Assembly: GCA_001899065.1 (NCBI GenBank)
Contig: MKUZ01000014.1
Coordinates: forward strand, 55,021-119,020
Length of the DNA: 64,000 nucleotides
Direction of reading: 5' to 3'
Source of the DNA: Devosia sp. 66-22
GTDB lineage: Bacteria > Pseudomonadota > Alphaproteobacteria > Rhizobiales > Devosiaceae
The notes beneath the pieces were generated by a model. It saw nothing but the letters and a program-made list of their open reading frames with translations, ran no database searches and was not told where the DNA came from. Position numbers and translations under genes: made by a program. Positions 42,333-51,157 of this stretch are shown here, in pieces. Position 1 is the stretch's first letter. The number at the start of each line of letters is the position of its first letter.

Positions 42333-42350
42333 AATGTATGCGCATACATT
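42333..42350. promoter_or_regulatory. Operator overlapping the locus D promoter
   Basis: AATGTATGCGCATACATT is a perfect 18 bp palindrome with a central GC. It covers the predicted -10 hexamer and part of the spacer, suitable for repression by the adjacent LacI protein. Confidence 0.7.
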
Positions 42351-42362
42351 TCGATTTGTAAA
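42334..42362 (-). promoter_or_regulatory. Promoter of the locus D operon
   Basis: On the minus strand TTTACA (42357-42362) and ATACAT (42334-42339) are 17 bases apart, a good housekeeping promoter facing the LacI gene. Confidence 0.55.
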
Positions 42363-42464
42363 CCCCATAGCTGTTCCTCGATTTCGCCACGGCCGGCCAC
42401 GGGGCGGCCTTCATGGCGTCCGCGGGCGGCGGTACAACGAGGGCGTCATCGGGGACGATCGGTC

Positions 42465-45400
42465 ATGAGGGGAACGCGGTTCGCATGTGTGGTCGTGCTT
42501 GCCTGTGCGCTTGTCGCGCCGGCAGCTGCGGCCCTTGCGGCGCCGGCGGAGGATATCGCCGCCCTCGTCACGCAGGTCGAAGCGACAATGGAAGCCCAGC
42601 CGGCGGAGGCCGAGGCGGTCGCGGGTCGGGCGCTCGACCTCGCGATCGCAACCTATGGCGCCGAGCATTTGGTGACGGCCAATCTCCACCGCCTTCTCGG
42701 CGACGCGATCTACAATCAGGGCCGCTATGCCGAGGCAGAGCCGCACTATCGCGACGCGGCGGCCGTGCGCGCAAAGCTCCTGGGCACCGACCATGCCGAT
42801 ACCGCCGTCTCGCTCAACGACCTCGCCATCTCCCTCCGTCGGCAGGAGCGCTACGCTGAAGCGCTGCCGCTCTACGAGAAGGTGCTGGCGATCCGCGAGA
42901 CGGTTCTCGGCCCCGACGCTGCCGACACCGCATGGTCGACCTTCTGGGTGGCCCGCGTCCTGCAATCGCTCGAGCGGCCCGGCGAAGCGGCGGCGGTGAT
43001 GGCCAAGGCCGTCGCACGTGCGCGCATCGCCTTCGGGCCCACCGACCGCGCCACTATCCAGTGGCTCGGCGAAGCGGCCGATCTGCTGCAGGATGCCGGA
43101 GACATCGCTGGCGCGGAGCCGCTTTATCTCGAAGCCAATGCGCTGGGCGCCGAAGCGCTCGAGCCTGGCGATGCGCTGCTGTCCTATCCGTTGCACGGTC
43201 TCGCCCGGCTCTACTATGGGCAGGGGCGTGCCGCCGAGGCGGTGCCGCTCTATCGCGCGGCGCTGGCGATCCGGGAGGCAGCCTATGGCGCCGACGATCG
43301 CGACACGCTCGCCACGGTGGATGCGCTTGCCCGGGCGTTGTGGGATGCCGGCGACATTGTGGATGCCGAAATGCTGTTCCGGCGCCTGCTGGCCGCGCGG
43401 GACAGCGTGGGCGACACGGACTCGCTGGTGGTCGCCGACCTCCTGCGCTGGATCGGTCGCGCCGCGAGCGCGCTCGATCGCAAGGCCGAGGCCGAGATCG
43501 TGCTCAAGCGGGCGCTGGCGATTTCCGAGGCGCAGCTCGGGCCCGACCATGTGCTGACCGGCTTCGACCTGATCGCGCTGGGCCAGCTCTATTCGGGGCA
43601 GCAGCGGTTCGACGAGGCGCGCCCATTGCTCGAGCGCGCCGTCGAGGTGCTGGGCGCCTACAATGACGACGGGACCAGCGTGAATGCCGCGCGCACCGCG
43701 CTGAGCTTCCTCGAATATGCCACGGGCCACCTGAGCCACGCCATTGCGCTGACCGAGCAGACGCTCGCGGCCGCGATCGCCGCCAAGGGCGAGGCGTCGC
43801 GAGAGGTCGCCGATATCACCGTGGCGCTCGGCAGCTACCGGCGCGATGCCGGCGACCTGGCGGAGGCCGACCGTCTCATCAGCCAGGCGCGGGCGCGCTA
43901 TGCGCAGCTGGCCCCGCAGGGCCGGTCCTACTTCCGCGCGACTAGCGAGCTCGGCCGCATCCGCGAGGCGCAGGGGCGCTACGATGAAGCCCTGGTGCTG
44001 CACCGGGAAAGCTACGACGCGCTGATGGCACGCTTCGGCGCCGACAGCGTCCAGGTGCAGCCGGCGCTGTCCGATCTCGGCAACACGCTGTTCGCGACCG
44101 GCGACTATGCCGGCGCGGCGCGGGCCTTCGCTGATGCGACCGTCATCGTCGAGCGCCTGGCCGCCGTCGATGCCGCGGCGGCGTTCGCCTCGCGCACCGG
44201 TGAGGTAGAGGATCAGGCGACAGCGCGAGGCCGCGTCTTCGACTCGCTGGTCAAGGCCTACTACCGGCTGCCCGGCAGCGCCGACGAGGCGTTCCTCGTC
44301 GCCCAGCGCGTCATCGAATCCGAAGCGGCGCAGGCGCTGGCGCAGCTGGCGGTGCGGCAGGCGTCGGGCAGCACGGCGCTCGCCCCCTTGGTGCGCCAGC
44401 GGCAGGATCTCGTCACGCGCTGGCGCGACGACGACAGCGCACTGACACTCGCCCTGGCGCAGTCCGACCGCACGGCGGCAGCGGCGCTGCGGGCGGCGCT
44501 GGAGGTCACCGACGCGCAGCTCGTCGCCATCGATGCCCGGCTGGCCGCGGACTTCCCGGCCTTCGCCGATTTGCAGCGTCCGGCCCCCCTTGATGTCGCC
44601 GCGGTGCAATCGGCGCTGGGGAAGAACGACGTTCTGCTGTTCTACGCCGATACCGGGCCGATCGGGCCTGTCGCGGCGGAGACCTTCCTGTGGGTGGTAC
44701 CCAAGACCGGCGCCGCGCAATGGTTCCGCGTGCCGCGGTCGACCGGGGAGCTCCGTGCCGCCGTCCGCGCCCTGCGCGAGAATATGGGTGTCGGCGCGGT
44801 GACGCGCGGCCCCAAGGCCCTGACGCAGAGCAACGATGCCGGCCGGCAGGACAAGGTGCTGACGGCCGCCAGCGAGCTCCATGACGCGCTGCTGGGGGAG
44901 GCCGCGCCGCTGCTTGCGGGACGCGACCTCGTCATCGTGCCGTCGCGCGCGCTGGCCTCGCTGCCGTTCCACGCGCTGGTCTCCGACCTGCCCGCCGGCT
45001 CCGGCGACCGCTACCGGGACGCGCGCTGGCTGGCGCGCGACCATGCCATCACCATCCTGCCGTCGGTGTCGTCCCTCGCTGCGTCGTCGGTGCCGGTCAT
45101 GCGGCCGGCCAATGCCGGGCGCGAGCCCTATCTCGCCTTCGCCAATCCGCTGCTCGACGGATTGCCGCTGCAGCCGCTGCCGGAAACGGCGGACGAAGCG
45201 CGCGCCATTGCGACAGCGCTCGGCGCCGCCGACGACGCGCTGCACATGGGTACCGAGGCCACCGAGACCAGCCTCAAGCAGCTCTCGGCCGATGGTCATC
45301 TGGCGCGTGCGGATGTGGTGCACTTCGCCACGCACGGGCTCGTCTCGGGCGAACTCGATGGTCTTGTCGAGCCTGCCATCGTGCTCACGCCGCCGGCAAG

Positions 45401-45767
45401 CGCGACGTCGGAGGACGATGGCCTGCTCACGGCGTCCGAGGTCACGACGCTCGCGCTCGACGCCGACTGGGTGATCCTGTCGGCCTGCAACACCGCGTCG
45501 AGCGATGGCGGCGGCGAGGCGCTGTCGGGTCTTGCCCGGGCCTTCTTCTATGCCGGGGCGCGGGCGCTGATGGTATCGCACTGGCCGGTCAATTCGGACT
45601 CGGCCGTGCGGCTCGCGAGCGGCGCGGTGTCGGCGCTGGCCGCCGATCCATCGATCGGCCGGGCCGAAGCGCTGCGCCGCGCCATGCTCGCCGAGATCGA
45701 CCGCGGCGGCGACGCGGCCGATCCCGCCAACTGGGCGCCGTTCATCGTGGTGGGCGCGGCCCGCTGA
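42465..45767 (+). CDS. Exported TPR-CHAT protein (caspase-like peptidase domain)
   Basis: An 1100-residue protein with a Sec signal peptide (residues 1-26, ending ALAAPA). A long array of tetratricopeptide-like repeats follows (about 40-500, e.g. GRYAEAEPHYRDAAAVR and ERYAEALPLYEKVLAIRE), then a C-terminal CHAT domain (about 740-1098). The clan CD catalytic dyad is complete: His957 in VHFATHG and Cys1008 in VILSACNTASSDGG, with MVSHWPVNSDSA after it. CHAT proteases are related to caspases and separase; the target is unknown here. Export makes an intracellular defence role unlikely and suggests envelope proteolysis or scaffolding. It has no operon partner, and its promoter faces away from locus D. 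Confidence 0.88.
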   Translation: MRGTRFACVVVLACALVAPAAAALAAPAEDIAALVTQVEATMEAQPAEAEAVAGRALDLAIATYGAEHLVTANLHRLLGDAIYNQGRYAEAEPHYRDAAAVRAKLLGTDHADTAVSLNDLAISLRRQERYAEALPLYEKVLAIRETVLGPDAADTAWSTFWVARVLQSLERPGEAAAVMAKAVARARIAFGPTDRATIQWLGEAADLLQDAGDIAGAEPLYLEANALGAEALEPGDALLSYPLHGLARLYYGQGRAAEAVPLYRAALAIREAAYGADDRDTLATVDALARALWDAGDIVDAEMLFRRLLAARDSVGDTDSLVVADLLRWIGRAASALDRKAEAEIVLKRALAISEAQLGPDHVLTGFDLIALGQLYSGQQRFDEARPLLERAVEVLGAYNDDGTSVNAARTALSFLEYATGHLSHAIALTEQTLAAAIAAKGEASREVADITVALGSYRRDAGDLAEADRLISQARARYAQLAPQGRSYFRATSELGRIREAQGRYDEALVLHRESYDALMARFGADSVQVQPALSDLGNTLFATGDYAGAARAFADATVIVERLAAVDAAAAFASRTGEVEDQATARGRVFDSLVKAYYRLPGSADEAFLVAQRVIESEAAQALAQLAVRQASGSTALAPLVRQRQDLVTRWRDDDSALTLALAQSDRTAAAALRAALEVTDAQLVAIDARLAADFPAFADLQRPAPLDVAAVQSALGKNDVLLFYADTGPIGPVAAETFLWVVPKTGAAQWFRVPRSTGELRAAVRALRENMGVGAVTRGPKALTQSNDAGRQDKVLTAASELHDALLGEAAPLLAGRDLVIVPSRALASLPFHALVSDLPAGSGDRYRDARWLARDHAITILPSVSSLAASSVPVMRPANAGREPYLAFANPLLDGLPLQPLPETADEARAIATALGAADDALHMGTEATETSLKQLSADGHLARADVVHFATHGLVSGELDGLVEPAIVLTPPASATSEDDGLLTASEVTTLALDADWVILSACNTASSDGGGEALSGLARAFFYAGARALMVSHWPVNSDSAVRLASGAVSALAADPSIGRAEALRRAMLAEIDRGGDAADPANWAPFIVVGAAR

Positions 45768-45806
45768 GGCTTGGCGGCATCGCGCGGGGGCGGTACGCTC
45801 TCGGCC

Positions 45807-46790
45807 ATGCTCGATCTGTCGGCCACCATCGATCCGACTGCTGCGGCCGCCGGCCTCAGTCGAGACGCTGCGCCCTTCGCCGTCCTGCGGCAGGCGCGGG
45901 CAGTGGGCATCCGCGGCGCGTTGGTCTCGATCTCTGCCATCGATGGCGGCGCGCCCAAGCCGCTCGGGGCGCACATGGCCGTGCTCGAGGATGGACGCCA
46001 TGTCGGCCATGTCTCGGGTGGCTGCGTCGAGGCGGCCATTGCGGCGGAAGTGGTCCCCATCATCGGGCGGCAGACCGATGAGGTCGTGCGTTTCGGCAAG
46101 GGCTCGTGCTTCATCGATATCCGCTTCCCCTGCGGCGGCGGGGTGGACCTGCTGGTCCACACGCGCCCGGACGAGGCACTGCTCGATGCGGCGCTGGCGC
46201 GCTTCGCCCGGCGGGCGGCATTCGCCATTGCGTTCGACCCGGCGACGTCATCGTCGCGCCTCGTCGAGGCGGTGCGGGAGACCGGCTGGAGCGACGGCGT
46301 GTTCCTGCGCCGCTACCTGCCGCGGACCCGGCTGCTCGCCATCGGCCGCGGACCCGATCTCGAAGTGATCGCCCGGGTCGCCGCCGCCGCCGAGCTCGAC
46401 CTCGCCTTTGCGACGCCGGACGAGGCGACGGCGGCGTCACTGGCGGCGCTCGGCGCCCCCATCACCCTGCTCAAGACTCCGGGGCAAGCGATCGACCTGC
46501 CGATCGACCGCTGGACGGCGACCGTCTTGCTGTTTCACGAGCACGAATGGGAGAACGCCATTCTGGCGCGGGCCGCGGCGGCCGACGGTTTCTACCTCGG
46601 TGCGCTGGGCAGCGTGCGGACGCATCGCGAGCGCTGCGCGCGGTTGCGTGGCATGGGCGTGCCGGAAGATCACATCGCGCGCATCAAGGGGCCGATCGGG
46701 CTGATCGACCGGGCGCGCGAGCCGGGCATGCTGGCGCTCTCGGTGCTGGCCGAGATCGGCGCCGCGCGAGCCGCGCTTGACCGCGCCTAG
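45807..46790 (+). CDS. XdhC/CoxI-family molybdenum-enzyme maturation protein
   Basis: A 327-residue protein. XdhC-type proteins bind molybdenum cofactor, help its sulfuration and insert it into xanthine-dehydrogenase-family enzymes. The N-terminal XdhC domain carries GHVSGGCVEAAI with the conserved cysteine, and CFIDIRFPCGGGVDLLV. The C-terminal Rossmann-like domain includes LLAIGRGPDLEVIARVA and ends YLGALGSVRTHRERC and GPIGLIDRAREP. The ATG at 45807 is used, though its ribosome site is weak; an in-frame TTG lies at 45771. It overlaps the MocA-like gene by 14 bases, and the target enzyme is most likely the hydroxylase encoded convergently at 47322-50898. Confidence 0.87.
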   Translation: MLDLSATIDPTAAAAGLSRDAAPFAVLRQARAVGIRGALVSISAIDGGAPKPLGAHMAVLEDGRHVGHVSGGCVEAAIAAEVVPIIGRQTDEVVRFGKGSCFIDIRFPCGGGVDLLVHTRPDEALLDAALARFARRAAFAIAFDPATSSSRLVEAVRETGWSDGVFLRRYLPRTRLLAIGRGPDLEVIARVAAAAELDLAFATPDEATAASLAALGAPITLLKTPGQAIDLPIDRWTATVLLFHEHEWENAILARAAAADGFYLGALGSVRTHRERCARLRGMGVPEDHIARIKGPIGLIDRAREPGMLALSVLAEIGAARAALDRA

Positions 46791-47325
46791 GCGGGTCGTC
46801 GCGCTGGTGCTGGCTGCCGGGCGCGCCACGCGCTTCGGCAGCGACAAGCTGCGCCACCCGCTCAATGGCCGGCCGCTCGGCGAGCATATCGCCGTGACGC
46901 TGGCGGAGCTGCCGCTGGCGGCACGTCTTGCCGTCTGCCCCGCCGCACGCCGCGGCCTGTTCGCGCCATACGGCTTCGAGGTCATCGACAATCCGCATCC
47001 GGAGCAGGGCATGGGAGTATCGCTGGCGCTGGGCGCGACACGCGCCATCGCGCTCGACGCCGACGCGCTGCTTGTCTGCCTTGCCGACATGCCGTTCGTG
47101 ACCGTTGCGCATCTCGACGCCCTGCTGGCCGTCCGCATGCCGGTCGTTGCTACGACGTGCGACGGCACGCGCAGTCCTCCGGCCGTCTTCGCGCGCGAGC
47201 TGCTGCATGAGCTTGCCAGCCTCGCCGGGGACCAGGGCGCCCGCCATCTGCTGAAGTCGGCCGCGACCGTTGCCGCGCCCGCCGATCTCGTGCGCGATTT
47301 CGATACGCCGGACGATCTCGGCTAG
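46777..47325 (+). CDS. MobA/MocA-like molybdenum-cofactor nucleotidyltransferase
   Basis: A 182-residue NTP transferase. MocA converts Mo-molybdopterin to the cytosine dinucleotide form used by xanthine-dehydrogenase-family enzymes. The nucleotide-binding motif is VLAAGRATRFGSDKL, followed by NPHPEQGMGVSLALG and the metal-site segment VCLADMPFV. A TTG start at 46777 is the only plausible one and overlaps the xdhC-like gene. Its stop overlaps the end of the convergent molybdenum subunit gene by four bases. A bacterial CoxC-like role is possible, but cofactor editing for the neighbouring enzyme is the simplest reading. Confidence 0.82.
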   Translation: MTAPRRVVALVLAAGRATRFGSDKLRHPLNGRPLGEHIAVTLAELPLAARLAVCPAARRGLFAPYGFEVIDNPHPEQGMGVSLALGATRAIALDADALLVCLADMPFVTVAHLDALLAVRMPVVATTCDGTRSPPAVFARELLHELASLAGDQGARHLLKSAATVAAPADLVRDFDTPDDLG

Positions 47326-49442
47326 CCCCGTGCGATCAGCCCCGGCAGCAATCGCCCGAGCGTGATGGGGAAGTCCCGCACGCGAACCCCCGTCGCGTTG
47401 TAAACCGCATTGGCGACCGAGCCGCCGGTGCCGCCGGCGCCGAGCTCGCCGATGCCTTTGACGCCCATATGGTTGGCATGCTCGTCGAAATCGTCGAGCA
47501 CGATGGCGTCGATGGCCGGAATATCGGCATGCGTCGGGATCAGATATTCGGCGAGGTCGCCGTTCACCCAGTGACCGTAGCGCGGATCGACGTCGCCGCC
47601 CTCGTGCAGCGCGGCGCTCACGCCCCAGATCATGCCGCCCAGCAATTGCGAGCGCGCCGTCTTGGCGTTGAGCACGCGACCGAAGGAGAACACGCCCAGC
47701 ATGCGCCGCAGGCGCACCTCGCCCGTATAGGCGTCGACGCCGACCTCAGCGAAGCTCGCGCCATAGGTGAACTGCGAATAGGCCTTGTAGTTGGGGTCGT
47801 CATTGGCGCCGATCGTGTGACCGATGGCCTCGACGCCGTTGGGGAAGTGTCGCCGGACTTCGGCGAAGATGTCGTTGAAACCCTTGCCCGCCGCGGCGAA
47901 CACCTTCTCGCGCACGGCCGAGCAGGCGCGGTCGGTCGCGACGCTCATATTGCCCGAGCCCCATGAGCCGCCCGAGCCCCAGCCCTTGGGATGGTCGGTG
48001 CGGCCCAGCTCGACCTGCACCTGCTCCACCGGCACGTTCAGCGCCGAGGCGGCGACCTGCGCCATGATCGTATAGGTGCCGGTGCCGAGGTCGGTCATGT
48101 CCGACTGCACGGTCACGAGGCCCGCGGGGTCGATGCGGACCCGCACATCGGTTGCCATCTGCCAGTGCGAGCGGATCGAGGAGGCGACGCCGTAGCCGAT
48201 CAGCCAGTCGCCGTCGCGGCGGCTGGCCGGCACAATGGGCCGATCATCCCAGCCGAAGCGCTCGGCGCCCTCGCGCAGGCAGTCGGCGAGGCGTCGGCCG
48301 TTGAGGGGACGGTTCTTCTCCGGGTCGATCTGCGTGTCGTTGCGCAGCCTGAGTTCCACCGGGTCCATGCCGAGCTTTTCGGCGAGTTCGTCCACGGCCG
48401 ATTCGAACACCATCAGGCCCGGTAGTTCGCCCGGTCCGCGCACCGGCTCGGGGGCTCCCACGTCGAGCTCGACGTGGGAGCGGCGGGTGAGGCGGTTGGG
48501 CGCGGCGTAGAGAGCGCGCGCCACATTGGCGACCGGCTCGCGCCAGTCGTCGCGGATCGTCGTCTGCACATGCGCGTCGTGGCCCAGCGCGGTGAGCCGG
48601 CCATCGGCGGTGGCGCCCAGGCGGATGCGGCTTTGCGAGGCCGCGCGATGTCCGACGAGGCTGAACATCTGCCGCCGCGTCATCGCCAGCTTGACCGGCC
48701 GCTCGAGGATGCGCGTCGCCAGCGAGGCGAGCACGGCCTCGCAATGGAGGCCGATCTTGGAGCCGAAGCCGCCGCCGACATAGGCGCTGTCGATGGTGAT
48801 GTCGGCCTTGTCCAGCATCAGCGTCAGCGCCAGTCCGTCGAGGAGCTGGTTCAGCATCTGTGCCGTGAGGTAGACCGTCAGGTGGCCGTCGCGCCAGTCG
48901 GCAATCGCTGCGTTGGGCTCCATAGGGTGGCCGAAGTGATAGGGCGTGGTGTAGGTCGCGTCGATCGAAACCGGTGCCTCCGCAAAGGCCTGCTCGAAGT
49001 CGCCGACGGCCGACACGTCCTGCACCTCGCCGCCGCCGGCATGCGCGAAGAAGTCGAAATCGGCGGGTTCGCGGTCGTAGCTGACCTCGATCAGCATGGC
49101 AGCCGCCCGCGCCTGCTCGAAGCTGTCCGCCACCACCAGCGCCACGGGCTGGCCGTAGCGCACGATCCGGTCGTCCACCAGCTCGGGCTTGGCGTCGTGC
49201 AGGCCGCCGAGATCGGCGAGGTCGCCCTGCGGCGGTGCGTTCCGGTGCGTAAGCACCAGCCGCACGCCCGGCGCCGCTTCTGCCGCCGTCGTGTCGATCT
49301 CGGTGATGCGGCCGCTGCCGATGGCGGCGCCGCGCACGAAGCCATGCAGCGGATCGCCGGCGTCGCGGCGTTCGGCGGAGTAGGGGACCTGGCCGGCCAC
49401 CTTGCGCGGCCCTTCGGTGCGGTTGATGCCGTCTCCGATCAT
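47322..49442 (-). CDS. paoC: Molybdenum-binding subunit of a PaoC/YagR-type aldehyde or xanthine dehydrogenase
   Basis: The large catalytic subunit of a molybdenum hydroxylase, 706 residues. It contains the cofactor-binding regions [37 protein letters not shown] and, near the end, [15 protein letters not shown], where Glu666 is the expected catalytic base. The short form, about 706-740 residues without fused iron-sulfur or FAD domains, matches PaoC of the periplasmic aldehyde oxidase. No Tat signal is needed here because partners normally carry it. It is the last gene of a three-gene operon with four-base overlap. The substrate, aldehyde or purine, is unproven. Confidence 0.85.
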   Translation of the reverse strand: MIGDGINRTEGPRKVAGQVPYSAERRDAGDPLHGFVRGAAIGSGRITEIDTTAAEAAPGVRLVLTHRNAPPQGDLADLGGLHDAKPELVDDRIVRYGQPVALVVADSFEQARAAAMLIEVSYDREPADFDFFAHAGGGEVQDVSAVGDFEQAFAEAPVSIDATYTTPYHFGHPMEPNAAIADWRDGHLTVYLTAQMLNQLLDGLALTLMLDKADITIDSAYVGGGFGSKIGLHCEAVLASLATRILERPVKLAMTRRQMFSLVGHRAASQSRIRLGATADGRLTALGHDAHVQTTIRDDWREPVANVARALYAAPNRLTRRSHVELDVGAPEPVRGPGELPGLMVFESAVDELAEKLGMDPVELRLRNDTQIDPEKNRPLNGRRLADCLREGAERFGWDDRPIVPASRRDGDWLIGYGVASSIRSHWQMATDVRVRIDPAGLVTVQSDMTDLGTGTYTIMAQVAASALNVPVEQVQVELGRTDHPKGWGSGGSWGSGNMSVATDRACSAVREKVFAAAGKGFNDIFAEVRRHFPNGVEAIGHTIGANDDPNYKAYSQFTYGASFAEVGVDAYTGEVRLRRMLGVFSFGRVLNAKTARSQLLGGMIWGVSAALHEGGDVDPRYGHWVNGDLAEYLIPTHADIPAIDAIVLDDFDEHANHMGVKGIGELGAGGTGGSVANAVYNATGVRVRDFPITLGRLLPGLIARG

Positions 49443-50386
49443 CGCCCCGCCTCCAGCCGCACCGCATCTGCAAGCGCCGCCGCGAGCGTCCGGCGCGCCA
49501 GGTCGAGCTTGTAGCCATTGTCGGGCGTCGGCCGCGCCCCGGCGAGCGCCGCATCGGCGACCTCGCCTGCCGAACCGTTGGCATCGACCCGCCAGGGTTT
49601 CGGCGCAAGACCGCCGAACGCCACGCGCTCGATCCGACCCTCGCGCGCCACGAGGGCCACCGATACGGTGGCGAAGGCATAGGATGCCCGCTCGCGCACC
49701 TTGCGATAGATCTGCGTTCCACCCATCGGCGGCGGCAGTGTCACGGCGACGATCATCTCCCCCTCCCGCAGTGCTGTCTCGAGGTGTGGCGTCTCGCCGG
49801 GAAGCCGGTGGAAGTCGGCCATCGGTACCGTCCGCGCGGCGCCGCGGGCACCAGCGATCTCCACCGTTGCGTCGAGGACGCGCAGCGCGACGGCCATGTC
49901 GGATGGATGCGTCGCGATGCAGGCGTCGGAGATGCCGAGGACTCCCAGATTGTGGCTCAACCCGCCGATCGCGGCGCAGCCCGAGCCGGGCCGCCGCTTA
50001 TTGCAGGGCATGTCGGTATTGTAGAAATACGGGCACCGCGTGCGCTGCAGCAGGTTGCCCGCCGTCGTCGCCTTGTTGCGCAACTGCCCCGAGGCGCCCG
50101 ACACCAATGCGCGGGCCAGCACGGCATAGTCGCGGCGGATGCGCATGTCGGCGGCGAGGTCGGCATTGCGGACCAGCGCACCGATCCGCAGCCCGCCCTC
50201 CGCGGTCGGCTCGATCGTATCGAGGCCGAGACGGTTGATGTCGACCAGATGCACCGGCGCTTCGATGCCCAGCTTCATCAGGTCGAGCAGATTGGTGCCG
50301 CCGGCGATGAACTTCGCGTCCGGTCGCGCTGCGAGCTGCAGCGCCTCGTTCACCGATCCGGCGCGGTCGTAGCTGAAGGCCTTCAC
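49439..50386 (-). CDS. paoB: FAD-binding subunit of the molybdenum hydroxylase (PaoB/YagS type)
   Basis: A 315-residue subunit that passes electrons from the iron-sulfur clusters to FAD. The FAD-binding pattern [13 protein letters not shown], then [16 protein letters not shown], and a C-terminal CO-dehydrogenase-flavoprotein domain are present. The insertion [17 protein letters not shown] followed by PGSGC supplies cysteines for an additional 4Fe-4S cluster, a hallmark of the PaoB group rather than of classic xanthine dehydrogenases. It overlaps both neighbours by four bases. Confidence 0.86.
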   Translation of the reverse strand: MKAFSYDRAGSVNEALQLAARPDAKFIAGGTNLLDLMKLGIEAPVHLVDINRLGLDTIEPTAEGGLRIGALVRNADLAADMRIRRDYAVLARALVSGASGQLRNKATTAGNLLQRTRCPYFYNTDMPCNKRRPGSGCAAIGGLSHNLGVLGISDACIATHPSDMAVALRVLDATVEIAGARGAARTVPMADFHRLPGETPHLETALREGEMIVAVTLPPPMGGTQIYRKVRERASYAFATVSVALVAREGRIERVAFGGLAPKPWRVDANGSAGEVADAALAGARPTPDNGYKLDLARRTLAAALADAVRLEAGR

Positions 50387-50898
50387 GCCGCACCTCCGCT
50401 CACGTCGCGGATCGCGGCGATGATGTTGGGGTAGGCCGAGCAGCGGCAGAGATTGCCGCTCATGCGTTCGCGCACCTCCTCGTCGCTTAGCGGCGGTGGC
50501 GCGCCGATGTCGTGCGTCACGTGACTGGGCACGCCGCGTTCGATCTCATCGAGCACCGCGACGGCGGACATGATCTGGCCCGGCGTGCAGTAGCCGCACT
50601 GGTAGCCGTCGCGTTCGAGGAAGGCCTGCTGCATCGGATGGAGATGCTCTGGCGTCCCCAGCCCCTCGATCGTCTGGATCTCGTCGCCTTCATGCATGAC
50701 CGCGAGGGTGAGGCAGGAATTGATCCGCCGCCCGTTGACCAGCACCGTGCATGCGCCGCATTGCCCCTGGTCGCAGCCCTTCTTGGTGCCGGTGAAATGC
50801 AGGTGCTCGCGCAGCGCGTCGAGCAGCGTCACGCGCGGGTCGAGCGACAGCGCATGGTCGGTGCCGTTGATCCGCAACGTTACGAACAAGTCAGACAT
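50383..50898 (-). CDS. paoA: 2Fe-2S subunit of the molybdenum hydroxylase (PaoA/YagT type)
   Basis: A 171-residue protein with two 2Fe-2S clusters. The plant-ferredoxin-type cluster uses cysteines in [13 protein letters not shown] and NSC, and the second uses QCGYCTPGQ and NLCRCSAY. Unlike the E. coli homologue there is no N-terminal twin-arginine extension: the protein begins [20 protein letters not shown], directly in the ferredoxin fold. The complex is therefore probably cytoplasmic here. It is the first gene of the operon; the start at 50898 is the only ATG before the fold. Confidence 0.87.
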   Translation of the reverse strand: MSDLFVTLRINGTDHALSLDPRVTLLDALREHLHFTGTKKGCDQGQCGACTVLVNGRRINSCLTLAVMHEGDEIQTIEGLGTPEHLHPMQQAFLERDGYQCGYCTPGQIMSAVAVLDEIERGVPSHVTHDIGAPPPLSDEEVRERMSGNLCRCSAYPNIIAAIRDVSGGAA

Positions 50899-51031
50899 CT
50901 ACGGCTTCCCCCGCGCTCCCCGCACCACACCGGGCCGCGGCGATCACAATGTCAGCAGGCCGGCCCGATGCGCAATCCGGGCAGTTGGATCGTGCTTCCG
51001 GAAGCGTAAGATGGCCTCCGCAACGTTTGCA

Positions 51032-51060
51032 TTGACAGTAACATGTCAGTCGGCCAGATT
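51032..51060 (+). promoter_or_regulatory. Promoter and inverted repeat upstream of locus E
   Basis: TTGACA (51032-51037) and CAGATT (51055-51060) are 17 bases apart. TGACA-GTAACA-TGTCA (51033-51048) is a perfect 5+5 inverted repeat overlapping the -35, a likely repressor site. No regulator gene is adjacent to locus E, so the protein that binds here is not identified. Confidence 0.5.
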
Positions 51061-51157
51061 TGTAACCATTCGGTGACTTAGCAGGCCAGCAAGAGCCGCA
51101 GGTACCGGGAAAATCGAGGGGCTGGAGGATCAGCCTCGCACCTGGGAGGACTTTGAT

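Noticed and set aside
42465..45767. Caspase-like defence system
   Set aside because: The CHAT protein has an export signal and no CRISPR, gasdermin or other defence partner nearby, so a defence island is not supported.
42411..46160. A 1249-codon open frame on the minus strand
   Set aside because: It is the antisense shadow of the TPR-CHAT and XdhC genes: arginine- and histidine-rich with no domain, while the plus-strand frame has a signal peptide, repeats and an intact catalytic dyad.
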